Shown here: piece by piece, positions 1-7,532 of the stretch | Numbering within the stretch: the stretch's first letter is position 1 | Layout of the letters: every line of letters begins with the position of its first letter | NCBI GenBank assembly: GCA_013372875.1 | Contig: JABXIW010000046.1 | Span: forward strand, 1-17,511 | Direction of reading: 5' to 3' | Length of the DNA: 17,511 nucleotides | Source of the DNA: Gammaproteobacteria bacterium | Lineage (GTDB): Bacteria > Pseudomonadota > Gammaproteobacteria > Enterobacterales > Kangiellaceae | Made by a program: the position numbers and the translations under genes | The notes under the pieces: generated by a model | The model's database searches: none | What the model was told of the DNA's origin: nothing | Seen by the model: the letters and a program-made list of their open reading frames with translations, nothing else

Positions 1-147
1 CACCATTTGATCGAGGCAATGATGATGGCAAAAAGCGCAGTTTAGTTATTCTAAATGAGCATTTTTAAAATCATCATAACGATGAATAAATGAGCACAAT
101 AGCTTAAATTTCGATTCCGATAGAAAAAAGTCGAAGGGAAGATTCCA
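1..147. other. Upstream region of pfp; possible 3' end of a gene
   Basis: This stretch precedes the phosphofructokinase gene. Two plus-strand frames are open from the left edge: one ends at a TAG at 43-45 and the other at a TAA at 66-68. Either could be the last codons of an upstream gene, but neither short peptide is recognisable, so no gene is called. The DNA from about 69 to 147 is AT-rich and presumably holds the pfp promoter, although I could not pick convincing -35 and -10 boxes. A good ribosome-binding sequence, GAAGGGAAG, lies at 133-141. Confidence 0.3.
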
Positions 148-1413
148 ATGGCTAAAAAGAAATACAATGCGTTTTATGCCCAATCTGGCGGCGTAACTGC
201 AGTTATCAACGCTACCGCTTGTGGCGTTATAGAAACTGCTCGCAAATCTAAAAACATCGGTAAAGTCTATGCAGGTCGCAATGGCATTATTGGCGCTTTA
301 CGCGAAGAGTTGATCGATACCAGCAAAGAGTCTAAAAAAGACATTGCTGCTTTAAAACACACGCCATCGGGCGCTTTTGGCTCCTGCCGCTATAAGCTCA
401 AAAGCATCGAAGAAAACAAAGCCGAATACGAACGTTTAATCGAAGTCTTTAAAGCTCATGATATTCGTTATTTCTTCTATAACGGCGGTGGCGATTCGCA
501 AGATACGGCGCATAAAGTTTCTCAACTCAGTGAAACTATGGGTTATCCAATTACTTGTATCGGCGTGCCGAAAACCGTGGATAATGATTTGCCAATCACC
601 GATAACTGCCCCGGCTTTGGCTCAGTTGCTAAGTATGTTGCAGTGTCGATTCGTGAAGCAGCGTTTGATGTTAAGTCGATGGCCGAAAGCTCGACCAAGG
701 TTTTCGTGATGGAAGTGATGGGGCGTCATGCAGGCTGGATTGCTGCTGCAGGTGGCTTAGCTTGCGAAAAAGAAGGTGATGCACCACATATCATTTTGTT
801 CCCTGAAATTGCCTTTAATAAAGAAAAGTTTTTGAAGAAAGTTAATCGCACCGTTAAGAAATTCGGCTACTGTGCAATTGTCGTTTCAGAGGGCGCGGCC
901 TACAAAGACGGCACTTTCTTGGCAGACGCAGGCTCAGTAGATGCTTTTGGTCATAAGCAATTGGGCGGCGTTGCGCCAGTGGTTGCGCAAATGATTAAAG
1001 ACGAGCTGGGCTATAAATATCACTGGGCGGTTTCAGACTACCTACAACGTGCAGCGCGTCATATTGCTTCAGCGACTGATGTAGATCAAGCCTATGCCAT
1101 GGGTCAAGCGGCAGTTGAATTTGCCGATGTAGGTAAAAATGCCGTGATGCCAACCATTGTGCGCAAGAAAACTAAGAAATATGCCTGGACAATTGGCGAA
1201 GCCAATTTAGCCGATGTCGCCAATGTGGAAAAAATGATGCCGCGTAAATACATTTCGCGCGATGGCTATGGTATTACCGAAGAGTGCCGTGAGTATCTAC
1301 AGCCGCTGATCCAAGGTGAATCTTATCCGCCTTACAAAAACGGTTTACCGCAATATGTTGAACTCAAAAACGAATTAGTGAAAAAGAAACTTAAAAAGAA
1401 GTTTAAAGTTTAA
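148..1413 (+). CDS. pfp: Pyrophosphate-dependent 6-phosphofructokinase
   Basis: This 421-residue cytoplasmic enzyme interconverts fructose 6-phosphate plus PPi and fructose 1,6-bisphosphate plus phosphate, so it can serve both glycolysis and gluconeogenesis. Visible family motifs are the phosphoryl-donor loop GGGDS at residues 113-117, PKTVDND at 141-147 and MGRHAGW at 191-197. The lysine in PKTVDND, and the GGGDS form where ATP enzymes have GGDGT, are the known marks of PPi rather than ATP use. ATG 148 follows GAAGGGAAG with about 6 bases of spacing. The C-terminus is unusually lysine-rich (residues 412-420). A strong terminator follows the stop. Membrane and soluble pyrophosphatases lie 2-5 kb downstream, so the neighbourhood contains three enzymes competing for PPi. 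The enzyme class is confident; donor preference is inferred from motifs. Confidence 0.95.
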   Translation: MAKKKYNAFYAQSGGVTAVINATACGVIETARKSKNIGKVYAGRNGIIGALREELIDTSKESKKDIAALKHTPSGAFGSCRYKLKSIEENKAEYERLIEVFKAHDIRYFFYNGGGDSQDTAHKVSQLSETMGYPITCIGVPKTVDNDLPITDNCPGFGSVAKYVAVSIREAAFDVKSMAESSTKVFVMEVMGRHAGWIAAAGGLACEKEGDAPHIILFPEIAFNKEKFLKKVNRTVKKFGYCAIVVSEGAAYKDGTFLADAGSVDAFGHKQLGGVAPVVAQMIKDELGYKYHWAVSDYLQRAARHIASATDVDQAYAMGQAAVEFADVGKNAVMPTIVRKKTKKYAWTIGEANLADVANVEKMMPRKYISRDGYGITEECREYLQPLIQGESYPPYKNGLPQYVELKNELVKKKLKKKFKV

Positions 1414-1425
1414 CTTAATATTACT

Positions 1426-1448
1426 GGGCTCAATTGAGCCCTTTTTTT
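1426..1448 (+). terminator. Intrinsic terminator after pfp
   Basis: The perfect palindrome GGGCTCAATTGAGCCC at 1426-1441 forms a 6-bp stem with an AATT loop and is followed directly by seven T. It lies 12 bases after the pfp stop and only 15 bases before the ATG of the next gene on the same strand. It should therefore separate pfp from the hydrolase, or attenuate read-through into it. Confidence 0.85.
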
Positions 1449-1463
1449 ATTGGTCGCAAGATT

Positions 1464-2138
1464 ATGCAAAAACCCACTCTTATTCTCATGCCAGGAATGG
1501 ATGGTTCTGGCTTTTTATATCAACCATTAAGTCAGTTGTTAACCAAGCAAGGGCTAGATAACCACATTGAGCCTTTAAATCCGCATACCGATAAATATGC
1601 TTATATGGATTATCTAGAGGATAAATATCAAGGTCATAAGCTCGCATTGGTTGCAGAATCTTATGCAGGGCATATTGCCACTCAACTGGCCATTCGGGGA
1701 AACCTTCAAATAGAAAAGCTAGTAATTATGGCTAGCTTTTTGGAGAACCCAACAAAGTTGACCGAGCTTGAGAAGTACTTTTCCATGAGCATTATCCAGT
1801 CTCCACCGCTACCAGAAAAAGCCTTAGCACATGCCTTATTTGGAAAAACCTCTGAAACTGAATTGTTAGCTTTATTCAAACAAGCCATGCAGGATGTTAG
1901 CAGCGAGCAACTTTCACAAAGAATTAGTGATATGCGCAGCCTAGAGTTGCCCATTGAAAAAGTACATCAATCAACTTTATATATCCAAGCCTCTGATGAT
2001 TGGTTAGTTCCGGCCAGAAACTTAACCTCGTACCAAAAGGTTTTTACTAATTTAACGATTGAGAAAGTCAAAGCTACACATTTGGTTGCCCAAGGCCGTG
2101 CAAAAAAATGTTGCGAGTTAATTCAGCAATTCTTATAA
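1464..2138 (+). CDS. Alpha/beta-fold hydrolase
   Basis: This is a 224-residue cytoplasmic protein of the alpha/beta hydrolase superfamily. The N-terminal strand and oxyanion-type loop read LILMPGMDGSG (residues 6-16). The nucleophile elbow is AESYAG, with Ser66 as the likely nucleophile. An acid is available in SDDW (Asp178 or Asp179), and His206 in ATHLVAQ is the probable catalytic histidine, so the triad appears complete. The substrate cannot be read from sequence; esterase or thioesterase activity is the generic expectation. The frame extends to a TTG at 1434, but that codon lies inside the pfp terminator hairpin, so ATG 1464 is chosen. The ribosome-binding site is weak. The gene is probably transcribed by read-through or from a promoter inside pfp. 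No promoter was identified. Confidence 0.8.
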   Translation: MQKPTLILMPGMDGSGFLYQPLSQLLTKQGLDNHIEPLNPHTDKYAYMDYLEDKYQGHKLALVAESYAGHIATQLAIRGNLQIEKLVIMASFLENPTKLTELEKYFSMSIIQSPPLPEKALAHALFGKTSETELLALFKQAMQDVSSEQLSQRISDMRSLELPIEKVHQSTLYIQASDDWLVPARNLTSYQKVFTNLTIEKVKATHLVAQGRAKKCCELIQQFL

Positions 2139-2167
2139 AAAAGCCCAGCGGGTAGCGAGCTGGGCTT
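2137..2167 (-). terminator. Intrinsic terminator for the tonB-like gene
   Basis: AAGCCCAGC at 2141-2149 and GCTGGGCTT at 2159-2167 form a 9-bp stem with a 9-base loop. Read on the minus strand, the stem runs into a T run (A run at 2137-2142 on the plus strand). On the plus strand it is followed by G residues, so it mainly serves the minus-strand gene. It may also block transcripts arriving from the hydrolase gene. Confidence 0.75.
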
Positions 2168-2188
2168 GGGGCTGAGCATTGATAACGG

Positions 2189-2815
2189 TTAGTTATCTTG
2201 CTCTAAATTAAACTCCATAGTCACGACTTGGTTTTGCAACCCAACGGCAAGACCATTTTGCTTGCCTGGCTTAAAGCGCCATTTCTTTAAAGCCCTTTTG
2301 GCTTCTTGATTAAAGATACTTCTATGGCTGGTGGCAACCACGCGAATATTTTCGGCCATCCCTTGATTATCCACATCAAATTTCAACTTCACCCAACCTT
2401 CAATACCTTTTTGCAAAGCGTCTAGGGGGTAAGATGGCGGCGTTTGCATCAATGGAATTGCTTGGCTATCAACCTCACTCATTGGCAAGCCCTCATAAGC
2501 CGGTAAACCAATGGTATCCATTACTTCAGAGTTCTTAGGCGTAAAATCCTGAGAAATGAAGTCCGTCATCTCAATTGGATCGACTACTATCTCCGAGTCC
2601 AGCTCCATGCTTGGTTCGATGCTCGGCATTGGCGGATTAGGTGTTGGCTGATTTGGTTCAGGTGGCTTTTCCTCAGGTATAACTTGCGGTGGAACATCAG
2701 CCTTTATTGGCGGTTTTGTTGCAGACGGTTTTGGTTTAGCGATAAGCTCTGTCATCAAAAACATCAAGCTCAGTGTTACTAAAAAACCGATTAAAGTTAT
2801 GGTGATTTTCTTCAT
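2189..2815 (-). CDS. TonB family energy-transducing protein (TonB2-like)
   Basis: This 208-residue inner-membrane protein has one N-terminal membrane segment (about residues 5-25), a proline-rich periplasmic linker (27-68), a spacer and a C-terminal TonB domain (about 125-205). The domain shows the usual pattern: SYP, GIEGWVKLKFDV, a conserved glycine, and the ALKKWRFKP motif ending near residue 183. TonB proteins transmit the proton-motive force from ExbB-ExbD to outer-membrane receptors. The membrane helix lacks the SHLS-type histidine of classical TonB and instead resembles the shorter TonB2 type. No exbB or exbD is nearby. The frame extends to 2884, but ATG 2815 has the clear ribosome-binding sequence AGGGG (2823-2827) and begins with a normal signal anchor. 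The receptor served is unknown. Confidence 0.85.
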   Translation of the reverse strand: MKKITITLIGFLVTLSLMFLMTELIAKPKPSATKPPIKADVPPQVIPEEKPPEPNQPTPNPPMPSIEPSMELDSEIVVDPIEMTDFISQDFTPKNSEVMDTIGLPAYEGLPMSEVDSQAIPLMQTPPSYPLDALQKGIEGWVKLKFDVDNQGMAENIRVVATSHRSIFNQEAKRALKKWRFKPGKQNGLAVGLQNQVVTMEFNLEQDN

Positions 2816-2945
2816 TATAATTCCCCTTTTTATATCCTCTTCATTGCTATAAACGCACCAACTAAAAAAAGGGGTTAAATCCATTGAATATCAAACAGCC
2901 AAACAGTAGAGTGTTTATAAAATTAATTCATTGGTTAATATTTCT
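2816..2945. promoter_or_regulatory. Divergent intergenic region between tonB-like and GNAT genes
   Basis: These 130 bases must hold promoters for both divergent genes. The minus-strand gene has a strong ribosome-binding site at 2821-2828. On the plus strand TATAAA at 2916-2921 is a possible -10 element, but no matching -35 sits at normal spacing. I could not fix either promoter with confidence. Confidence 0.35.
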
Positions 2946-3539
2946 ATGTCGTGGCTGACTTCTGTAAATTTAAGCAAACGGGATATTCGACTTGAACCAT
3001 TAAGCCTATCTCATCTAAATGAATTACAAGCAGCGGTTAAAGATGGCGAGCTTTGGAAGCTATGGTTTACCAGTGTTCCGAAACCCGATGATGTAAAATC
3101 TTATATAGAAGCAGCACTAGAGCAGAAAAAGGCAACTAAGCAATTGGCTTTTGCAGTGATCGACAAACAAACTAATCAAGCCATTGGCTCGACCCGTTAT
3201 TGTAATGTTGATTCAACCAATAGAAGGTTAGAAGTTGGTTACACTTGGTATGCCAAACGTTATCAAAAAACTGCAACAAACACTATTTGTAAATATCTAC
3301 TACTAACACATGCGTTCGAGCAACTAAATTGCATTGCCGTAGAGTTCAGGACTCATTGGCATAATCAAGCATCTCGTCAAGCCATAGCTCGTCTTGGTGC
3401 TAAGCAAGATGGAGTTTTACGGCAACACCAGCAAATGCCCGATGGCTCCTATAGAGATACCGTTGTATTTTCTATTTTGAACTCCGAGTGGTCTGCCGTT
3501 AAGAAAAATTTGGAATTAAAACTTTCCAGTCGTTCATAA
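2946..3539 (+). CDS. GNAT family N-acetyltransferase (RimJ/RimL-like)
   Basis: This 197-residue cytoplasmic protein matches the RimJ/RimL-type branch of the GCN5-related acetyltransferases. It begins with the typical IRLEPLS-type strand (residues 14-20) and contains IGSTRY (80-85), LEVGYTWY (95-102), and a loop and helix at about 103-126 where acetyl-CoA binds. The late motif NQASRQAIARLGA (140-152) is followed by DGVLR (155-159). These transferases acetylate protein N-termini, amino groups of small molecules or antibiotics, and the substrate here is unknown. The frame also permits a TTG start at 2931, but ATG 2946 is preferred because the domain starts soon after it; neither start has a good ribosome-binding site. 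It converges on hppA and shares a terminator region with it. Confidence 0.85.
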   Translation: MSWLTSVNLSKRDIRLEPLSLSHLNELQAAVKDGELWKLWFTSVPKPDDVKSYIEAALEQKKATKQLAFAVIDKQTNQAIGSTRYCNVDSTNRRLEVGYTWYAKRYQKTATNTICKYLLLTHAFEQLNCIAVEFRTHWHNQASRQAIARLGAKQDGVLRQHQQMPDGSYRDTVVFSILNSEWSAVKKNLELKLSSRS

Positions 3540-3568
3540 AAAAAATGCGGTCATTAAGACCGCACTTT
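3538..3568 (-). terminator. Terminator between GNAT gene and hppA
   Basis: TGCGGTC (3546-3552) and GACCGCA (3558-3564) form a 7-bp stem with an ATTAA loop. On the minus strand it runs into eight T, making a strong terminator for hppA. On the plus strand only CTTT follows, so it acts weakly, if at all, for the acetyltransferase gene. Confidence 0.85.
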
Positions 3569-3588
3569 AGCAAACACAAAAATTATTG

Positions 3589-5589
3589 CTAAGCAATTTT
3601 TAGCAACGGTGCGATTACCAAAGAAACAATCGCCATCACGTTAATTAAAATATTCATCGAAGGCCCAGAAGTATCTTTGAAGGGGTCGCCAACCGTATCG
3701 CCGACAACTGCGGCTCCATGGGTATCAGAACCTTTACCTCCAAAATTTCCTTTTTCCACATATTTTTTAGCGTTATCCCAAGCACCGCCTGCATTGGCCA
3801 TCATTAGCGCCATTAATACACAGCCTAACAATGCTCCCGCAAGCATACCCGCTAAACCAATTGCGCCTAATGGTGAAAAACCAACAATTACAGGTGCTGA
3901 TACTGCAATCACACCCGGAATTAGCATACGCTTTAAAGCAGCGGTGGTTGCAATATCCACGCACTTAGCCGTATCAGGTTCGGCCTTGCCTTCTAATAAA
4001 CCTGGGATCTCTTTAAATTGACGACGGATCTCATTGATCATATCAAAAGCGGCGTCACCAACCGCAGTCATGGTAATTGATGCGATTAAGAACGGAATAG
4101 TACCGCCAATCAACATCCCCACTAAAACAGTTGGATTGGATAAATTAATATCGGCTGGATTAATGCCTGCTGATTTAATAAAGGCCGCAATAATGGCCAA
4201 GGCTGCCAATGCCGCTGCACCAATGGCAAAACCTTTACCAATCGCCGCAGTGGTATTACCTAACTCATCAAGTGAGTCAGTAATTTCGCGTACTTCTTTA
4301 CCCATACCGCCCATTTCCGCGATACCGCCTGCATTATCAGCAACTGGGCCATAAGCATCAATCGCCATGGTAATACCAACCGTAGAAAGCATACCCACCG
4401 CAGCGATACCCACGCCATATAAACCTGCTAATTCGGTAGAAGCGTAAATAATGCCGCACAGCACAAAAATGGGGATCACCACTGATTGCATACCTACCGA
4501 TAAACCAGTAATCATCACCGTTGCAGGGCCTGTTTCACCCGATTTAGCGATTTTTTTCACTGGTGTTGAGCCAGTGTAGTATTCGGTGATCAAGCCAATA
4601 GCTACACCGCCGACTGCGCCGGCAACTACTGCCCACCAATAATTGGTTGGAATGTTTAATTGACCTGCTAAAACATAAGCTGCCGCAATAAATAACACTG
4701 GCGCACCCATGGTGCCAATTCTTAATGCTGTTGCTGGAGCCGAACTCGAGAATAAACGCACCACTATAATCATAATGATAGAAGCAACCATACCAACGGT
4801 TGCTAATAATAATGGGAAAGACATTAAAGCGGCTTGATAATCTAAACCAGTTAAGGTCGCCGCAATGGCGATGGATGCGATCATAGAGCCACAATAAGAT
4901 TCAAAAATATCTGACCCCATCCCAGCAACATCACCCACATTATCACCCACATTATCAGCAATCACACCAGGGTTTCTTGGATCGTCTTCTGGGATACCAG
5001 CTTCGACTTTACCCACTAGGTCAGCGCCCACATCCGCTGACTTGGTGTAGATGCCGCCGCCAACACGTGAGAATAAAGCCACACAAGATGCGCCCATGCC
5101 GAAACCTTCTAGTGCATGCACTGCGCCTATATTTGCAGCTGGATTGAAATACCAGAACAAACCACCCAAGCCAATAAGACCTAGCGCCGCCACACATAAG
5201 CCCATAATTGAGCCGCCAAAGAAGGCCACAGATAGTGCCGCCGCCGCACCTTCTTTTTGCGCTGCAGTTGCCGTTCTAACATTCGCTTTAGTGGCTGCAT
5301 ACATACCCAACCAACCAGCGATCGATGATGATAAGGCGCCTGCTATCACAGCTATTGCAGTTTGACTTCCTAGCTGCCACCAGACCAATGCCACCAAAAC
5401 AGCCACAAAGGCTGCTAACATAGTGTATTCACGCTTCATGAATACCATGGCGCCCAAATGAATTTGATCGGCAATTTTCTTAATGCTGGACTCCCCTTCT
5501 GGGTATTTTTTTACCAACATATAAATGATGAAAGCAAAGACTAAACCTACCATGCCAAGAATAGGCGGTAGCGCAAGATTCTCTAACAT
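3589..5589 (-). CDS. hppA: Membrane-bound ion-translocating pyrophosphatase, K+-dependent type
   Basis: This 666-residue polytopic inner-membrane pump couples PPi hydrolysis to H+ or Na+ export. The catalytic motifs are intact: [11 protein letters not shown] (187-197), EDDPRNP (201-207), DNVGDNVGD (212-220) and the C-terminal [16 protein letters not shown] (631-646). In GNTTAAIG (444-451), Ala448 and Gly451 stand where K+-independent enzymes have Lys and Thr, which marks the K+-requiring class. Glu230 in DIFESY is a likely ion-gate residue. Whether the ion is H+ or Na+ is not settled by sequence reading alone, and K+-dependent members include both. ATG 5589 has GGGGG at 5594-5598, a rather short spacing of 4; a GTG at 5605-5607 is in frame but less likely. 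It is divergent from ppa and has its own terminator. Confidence 0.96.
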   Translation of the reverse strand: MLENLALPPILGMVGLVFAFIIYMLVKKYPEGESSIKKIADQIHLGAMVFMKREYTMLAAFVAVLVALVWWQLGSQTAIAVIAGALSSSIAGWLGMYAATKANVRTATAAQKEGAAAALSVAFFGGSIMGLCVAALGLIGLGGLFWYFNPAANIGAVHALEGFGMGASCVALFSRVGGGIYTKSADVGADLVGKVEAGIPEDDPRNPGVIADNVGDNVGDVAGMGSDIFESYCGSMIASIAIAATLTGLDYQAALMSFPLLLATVGMVASIIMIIVVRLFSSSAPATALRIGTMGAPVLFIAAAYVLAGQLNIPTNYWWAVVAGAVGGVAIGLITEYYTGSTPVKKIAKSGETGPATVMITGLSVGMQSVVIPIFVLCGIIYASTELAGLYGVGIAAVGMLSTVGITMAIDAYGPVADNAGGIAEMGGMGKEVREITDSLDELGNTTAAIGKGFAIGAAALAALAIIAAFIKSAGINPADINLSNPTVLVGMLIGGTIPFLIASITMTAVGDAAFDMINEIRRQFKEIPGLLEGKAEPDTAKCVDIATTAALKRMLIPGVIAVSAPVIVGFSPLGAIGLAGMLAGALLGCVLMALMMANAGGAWDNAKKYVEKGNFGGKGSDTHGAAVVGDTVGDPFKDTSGPSMNILINVMAIVSLVIAPLLKIA

Positions 5590-5649
5590 ATAACCCCCAT
5601 TGGTCACTATCTCTTTGATTATTAAATGATTTTTAATTATTTCGAATCC

Positions 5650-5678
5650 AATCTAGCAGACTTATTTCAAATGTACAA
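5650..5678 (-). promoter_or_regulatory. Possible hppA promoter
   Basis: Read on the minus strand, TTGTAC (5673-5678) is followed after 17 bases by TAGATT (5650-5655) with an extended -10 TGC just upstream. The match to consensus is modest (3 of 6 and 4 of 6), so this is only a candidate. Confidence 0.3.
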
Positions 5679-5709
5679 TTTTTATGCGAAAAGATTAGAG
5701 TTTGAGCAG

Positions 5710-5745
5710 TGTCATTTCCATTTAAACAGTTGTATAATGCGCGCC
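5710..5745 (+). promoter_or_regulatory. Probable ppa promoter with GC-rich discriminator
   Basis: A perfect -10 element, TATAAT, lies at 5733-5738, about 55 bases before the ppa start. The -35 region at 17-base spacing (TGTCAT, 5710-5715) is poor. The bases after the -10 are GCGCGCC, a GC-rich discriminator of the kind found at growth-rate and ppGpp-controlled promoters in E. coli. Such control here is inference. Confidence 0.6.
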
Positions 5746-5792
5746 GTTTCGAAGGCTTAGGCCAAAATTTATACACCCCATTAGGTAAAATC

Positions 5793-6323
5793 ATGAGTTT
5801 GGACAATGTAAAAGCGGGCGATAATGCTCCAGAAGAAATCAACGTAATCATCGAAATTCCAGCACACAGCGACCCAATTAAATACGAAGTGGACAAAGAA
5901 ACTGGTGCTTTGTTTGTGGATCGTTTTATGGCAACTTGTATGCACTATCCGACCAACTACGGTTATGTGAATCACACTTTATCTGCCGATGGCGACCCTG
6001 TTGATGTATTAGTACCAACGCCTTTCCCACTAATTGCGGGCTGTGTTATTCCATGTCGCCCAGTTGGCGTATTGAAAATGACTGACGAATCTGGCGAAGA
6101 TGCGAAAATCGTTGCGATCCCTACTGGTAAATTAAGCACCATGTACCAAGGTATTCATGAAGTTGACGAGCTACCAGAATTATTGCGTAACCAAATCGAA
6201 CACTTCTTCGAGCATTATAAAGACTTAGAGCCAGGCAAATGGGTTAAAATTGCTGGCTGGGAAGGCGCTGAATCAGCTAAAAAAGAAATCTTGGACAGCA
6301 TCGAAGCATATAACAAAGCTTAA
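5793..6323 (+). CDS. ppa: Inorganic pyrophosphatase, soluble family I
   Basis: This 176-residue cytoplasmic enzyme hydrolyses PPi to two phosphates and pulls biosynthetic reactions forward. It closely matches E. coli Ppa in length and sequence. Metal-binding acidic residues are visible in DGDPVD (Asp66, Asp68, Asp71) and GEDAK (Asp103), and [12 protein letters not shown] (21-32) and FVDRFM (41-46) are conserved. The open frame extends upstream to 5709, but ATG 5793 follows AGGT with about 7 bases of spacing and gives the standard N-terminus, and the probable promoter lies inside the extension. It is divergent from hppA, which uses the same substrate. A bidirectional terminator follows. Confidence 0.98.
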   Translation: MSLDNVKAGDNAPEEINVIIEIPAHSDPIKYEVDKETGALFVDRFMATCMHYPTNYGYVNHTLSADGDPVDVLVPTPFPLIAGCVIPCRPVGVLKMTDESGEDAKIVAIPTGKLSTMYQGIHEVDELPELLRNQIEHFFEHYKDLEPGKWVKIAGWEGAESAKKEILDSIEAYNKA

Positions 6324-6341
6324 TTTGCTAGTTCAACTTAA

Positions 6342-6369
6342 AAAAAAGCAGCCAATTGGCTGCTTTTTT
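6342..6369 (+). terminator. Bidirectional terminator between ppa and the anti-sigma gene
   Basis: GCAGCC (6348-6353), an AATT loop and GGCTGC (6358-6363) form a perfect palindrome flanked by A on the left and T on the right (6364-6369). With the A/T flanks the stem is up to 12 bp. Both strands see a T run, so it can end both ppa and the convergent sigma/anti-sigma transcript. Confidence 0.9.
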
Positions 6370-6413
6370 ATTTCCATGATAATTTTTTAACTTTCCATGA
6401 TGTTTATCGACCA

Positions 6414-6914
6414 TCAACTCAGTAAATCTTTCAATAAGCTACGCTCAGTCTCATAAGTTTCGATCAGCTTTTTATAAACATCACTACTTTGGGGACTGTT
6501 CGCCAGTTCAATTCGATAGGCTTTTTGCGCCCGACGCAAGTCACTTAATGCGCCCTCAACACCAGTTGGCAACCTTATTTCCTCAATCGCCATTTTCTGC
6601 CCAAGTGCTTGATAATATTGGCTATTTGCTTGTTGCAAACTTTGCAGTGTTTTCTGTTGAGCGAAGTCTTGCTGAATGCCATCAGCGTTTTGTTGCCACT
6701 GGTTTGGCACAATCAAGGCCACAAAGGTGACTAGCATTACCGACGCTGCTAGCGCTAATGGCATTCGCCATGACTTATGGTTTTTCTGCTCAATCACAGG
6801 CTCTGTTGTTACGGTTTGCTGTTCGATCGCCGCTTTAATTTGCGCCCACTGATCCTTAGCCTCGATTTCACGAGGTAACTCATTTAGTTGTTGAATCAAT
6901 TCTTTATCGTTCAT
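6414..6914 (-). CDS. Probable membrane-anchored anti-sigma factor
   Basis: This 166-residue protein has a short cytoplasmic N-terminus, a single membrane helix (about residues 52-70) and a periplasmic, glutamine-rich and helical C-terminus. The N-terminal segment, with LPREIEAKDQWAQIKAAI at 13-30, resembles the sigma-binding region of ECF anti-sigma factors. It lacks the HxxxCxxC zinc motif of the ZAS class. Its gene starts 5 bases after the stop of the ECF sigma gene, the usual arrangement for a sigma/anti-sigma pair. The assignment is therefore mainly from context and topology. The inferred role is to hold the sigma factor at the inner membrane until an unknown envelope signal releases it. 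Confidence 0.65.
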   Translation of the reverse strand: MNDKELIQQLNELPREIEAKDQWAQIKAAIEQQTVTTEPVIEQKNHKSWRMPLALAASVMLVTFVALIVPNQWQQNADGIQQDFAQQKTLQSLQQANSQYYQALGQKMAIEEIRLPTGVEGALSDLRRAQKAYRIELANSPQSSDVYKKLIETYETERSLLKDLLS

Positions 6915-6919
6915 AAGTA

Positions 6920-7504
6920 TTAACTCATCAGTTGTTCTTTCACTAAGCCGCGAGCACGGTTTAAATGCGCCTTGCAGGTGCCCACCGCAATTTCTAAAGA
7001 TTCGCCAATTTCTTTATGGGTCATGCCCATCAAATCATGCAAAATCAAAACGTTTTTTGCCTGCATGGGTAAAGTCGCGATGGCTTTTTCTAAATCAATT
7101 TGTTGGGAATTATGACTTGTGGCAAATTCATCTTCGAAAGCCTGTTGCCAGTCTTGATCGGCAAACACCTCATATTGATATTTGCGCTGATGCCCAAGCA
7201 CCACATTGACCGCAATTCGATAAACCCAACTGCTAAATTTACTCTTACCTTGAAACTTTGACAAAGCCTGCCAAGCTTTAATAAACGCCTCTTGGCAATG
7301 ATCTTCCGCTAACTCTTTACGCCCAGTCATCCGCAAACATAGTAGATATATTTGCTTATGATACTGCCGATAAAGCGCCTCAAACGCCACCAAATCACCA
7401 TCAGCAGCGGCCTGAACTAACAGCTCCTCATTTTGCTGCGAACACTCTCTATCAAGAGCATTATCTCCATCAAGAGAATTTTCTTGGTAATTCGGCTGGC
7501 TCAA
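6920..7504 (-). CDS. ECF-type RNA polymerase sigma factor
   Basis: This 194-residue sigma-70 family protein is of the extracytoplasmic-function class. Region 2 spans about residues 36-107, with AEDHCQEAFIKAW (66-78) and FSSWVYRIAVN (90-100), and helps open and bind the -10 element. Region 4 spans about 139-192 with a helix-turn-helix around THKEIGESLEIAVGTCKAHL (162-181), and binds the -35. There is no region 3. The frame closes upstream and has no ATG before region 2, so the TTG at 7502-7504 is the best start, though it lacks a clear ribosome-binding site. The first 30 residues are not conserved-looking, so a start a few codons inside is possible. The next gene is its probable anti-sigma partner. 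Confidence 0.9.
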   Translation of the reverse strand: MSQPNYQENSLDGDNALDRECSQQNEELLVQAAADGDLVAFEALYRQYHKQIYLLCLRMTGRKELAEDHCQEAFIKAWQALSKFQGKSKFSSWVYRIAVNVVLGHQRKYQYEVFADQDWQQAFEDEFATSHNSQQIDLEKAIATLPMQAKNVLILHDLMGMTHKEIGESLEIAVGTCKAHLNRARGLVKEQLMS

Positions 7505-7532
7505 GGCGTTAAATTTAATCTAGTTCAAGATA

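Noticed and set aside
113..640. ATP-dependent PfkA for the phosphofructokinase
   Set aside because: GGGDS and PKTVDND with lysine are the PPi-type signatures; ATP enzymes have GGDGT and glycine at the lysine position.
1434..1463. TTG start for the alpha/beta hydrolase
   Set aside because: The codon is inside the pfp terminator stem, and the normal hydrolase N-terminus begins at ATG 1464.
3677..5365. Several long open frames antisense to hppA (for example 3677-4021, 4034-4354, 5051-5365)
   Set aside because: They lie opposite strongly conserved hppA motifs, have proline/alanine/lysine-biased composition and no start signals; they reflect hppA codon use.
5709..5792. Longer ppa frame
   Set aside because: The extra segment contains the TATAAT promoter and is not part of the family N-terminus.
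7505..7530. Sigma-E-like autoregulatory -35 (TTGAAC) before the sigma gene
   Set aside because: It sits too close to the TTG start to leave room for a -10 and leader.
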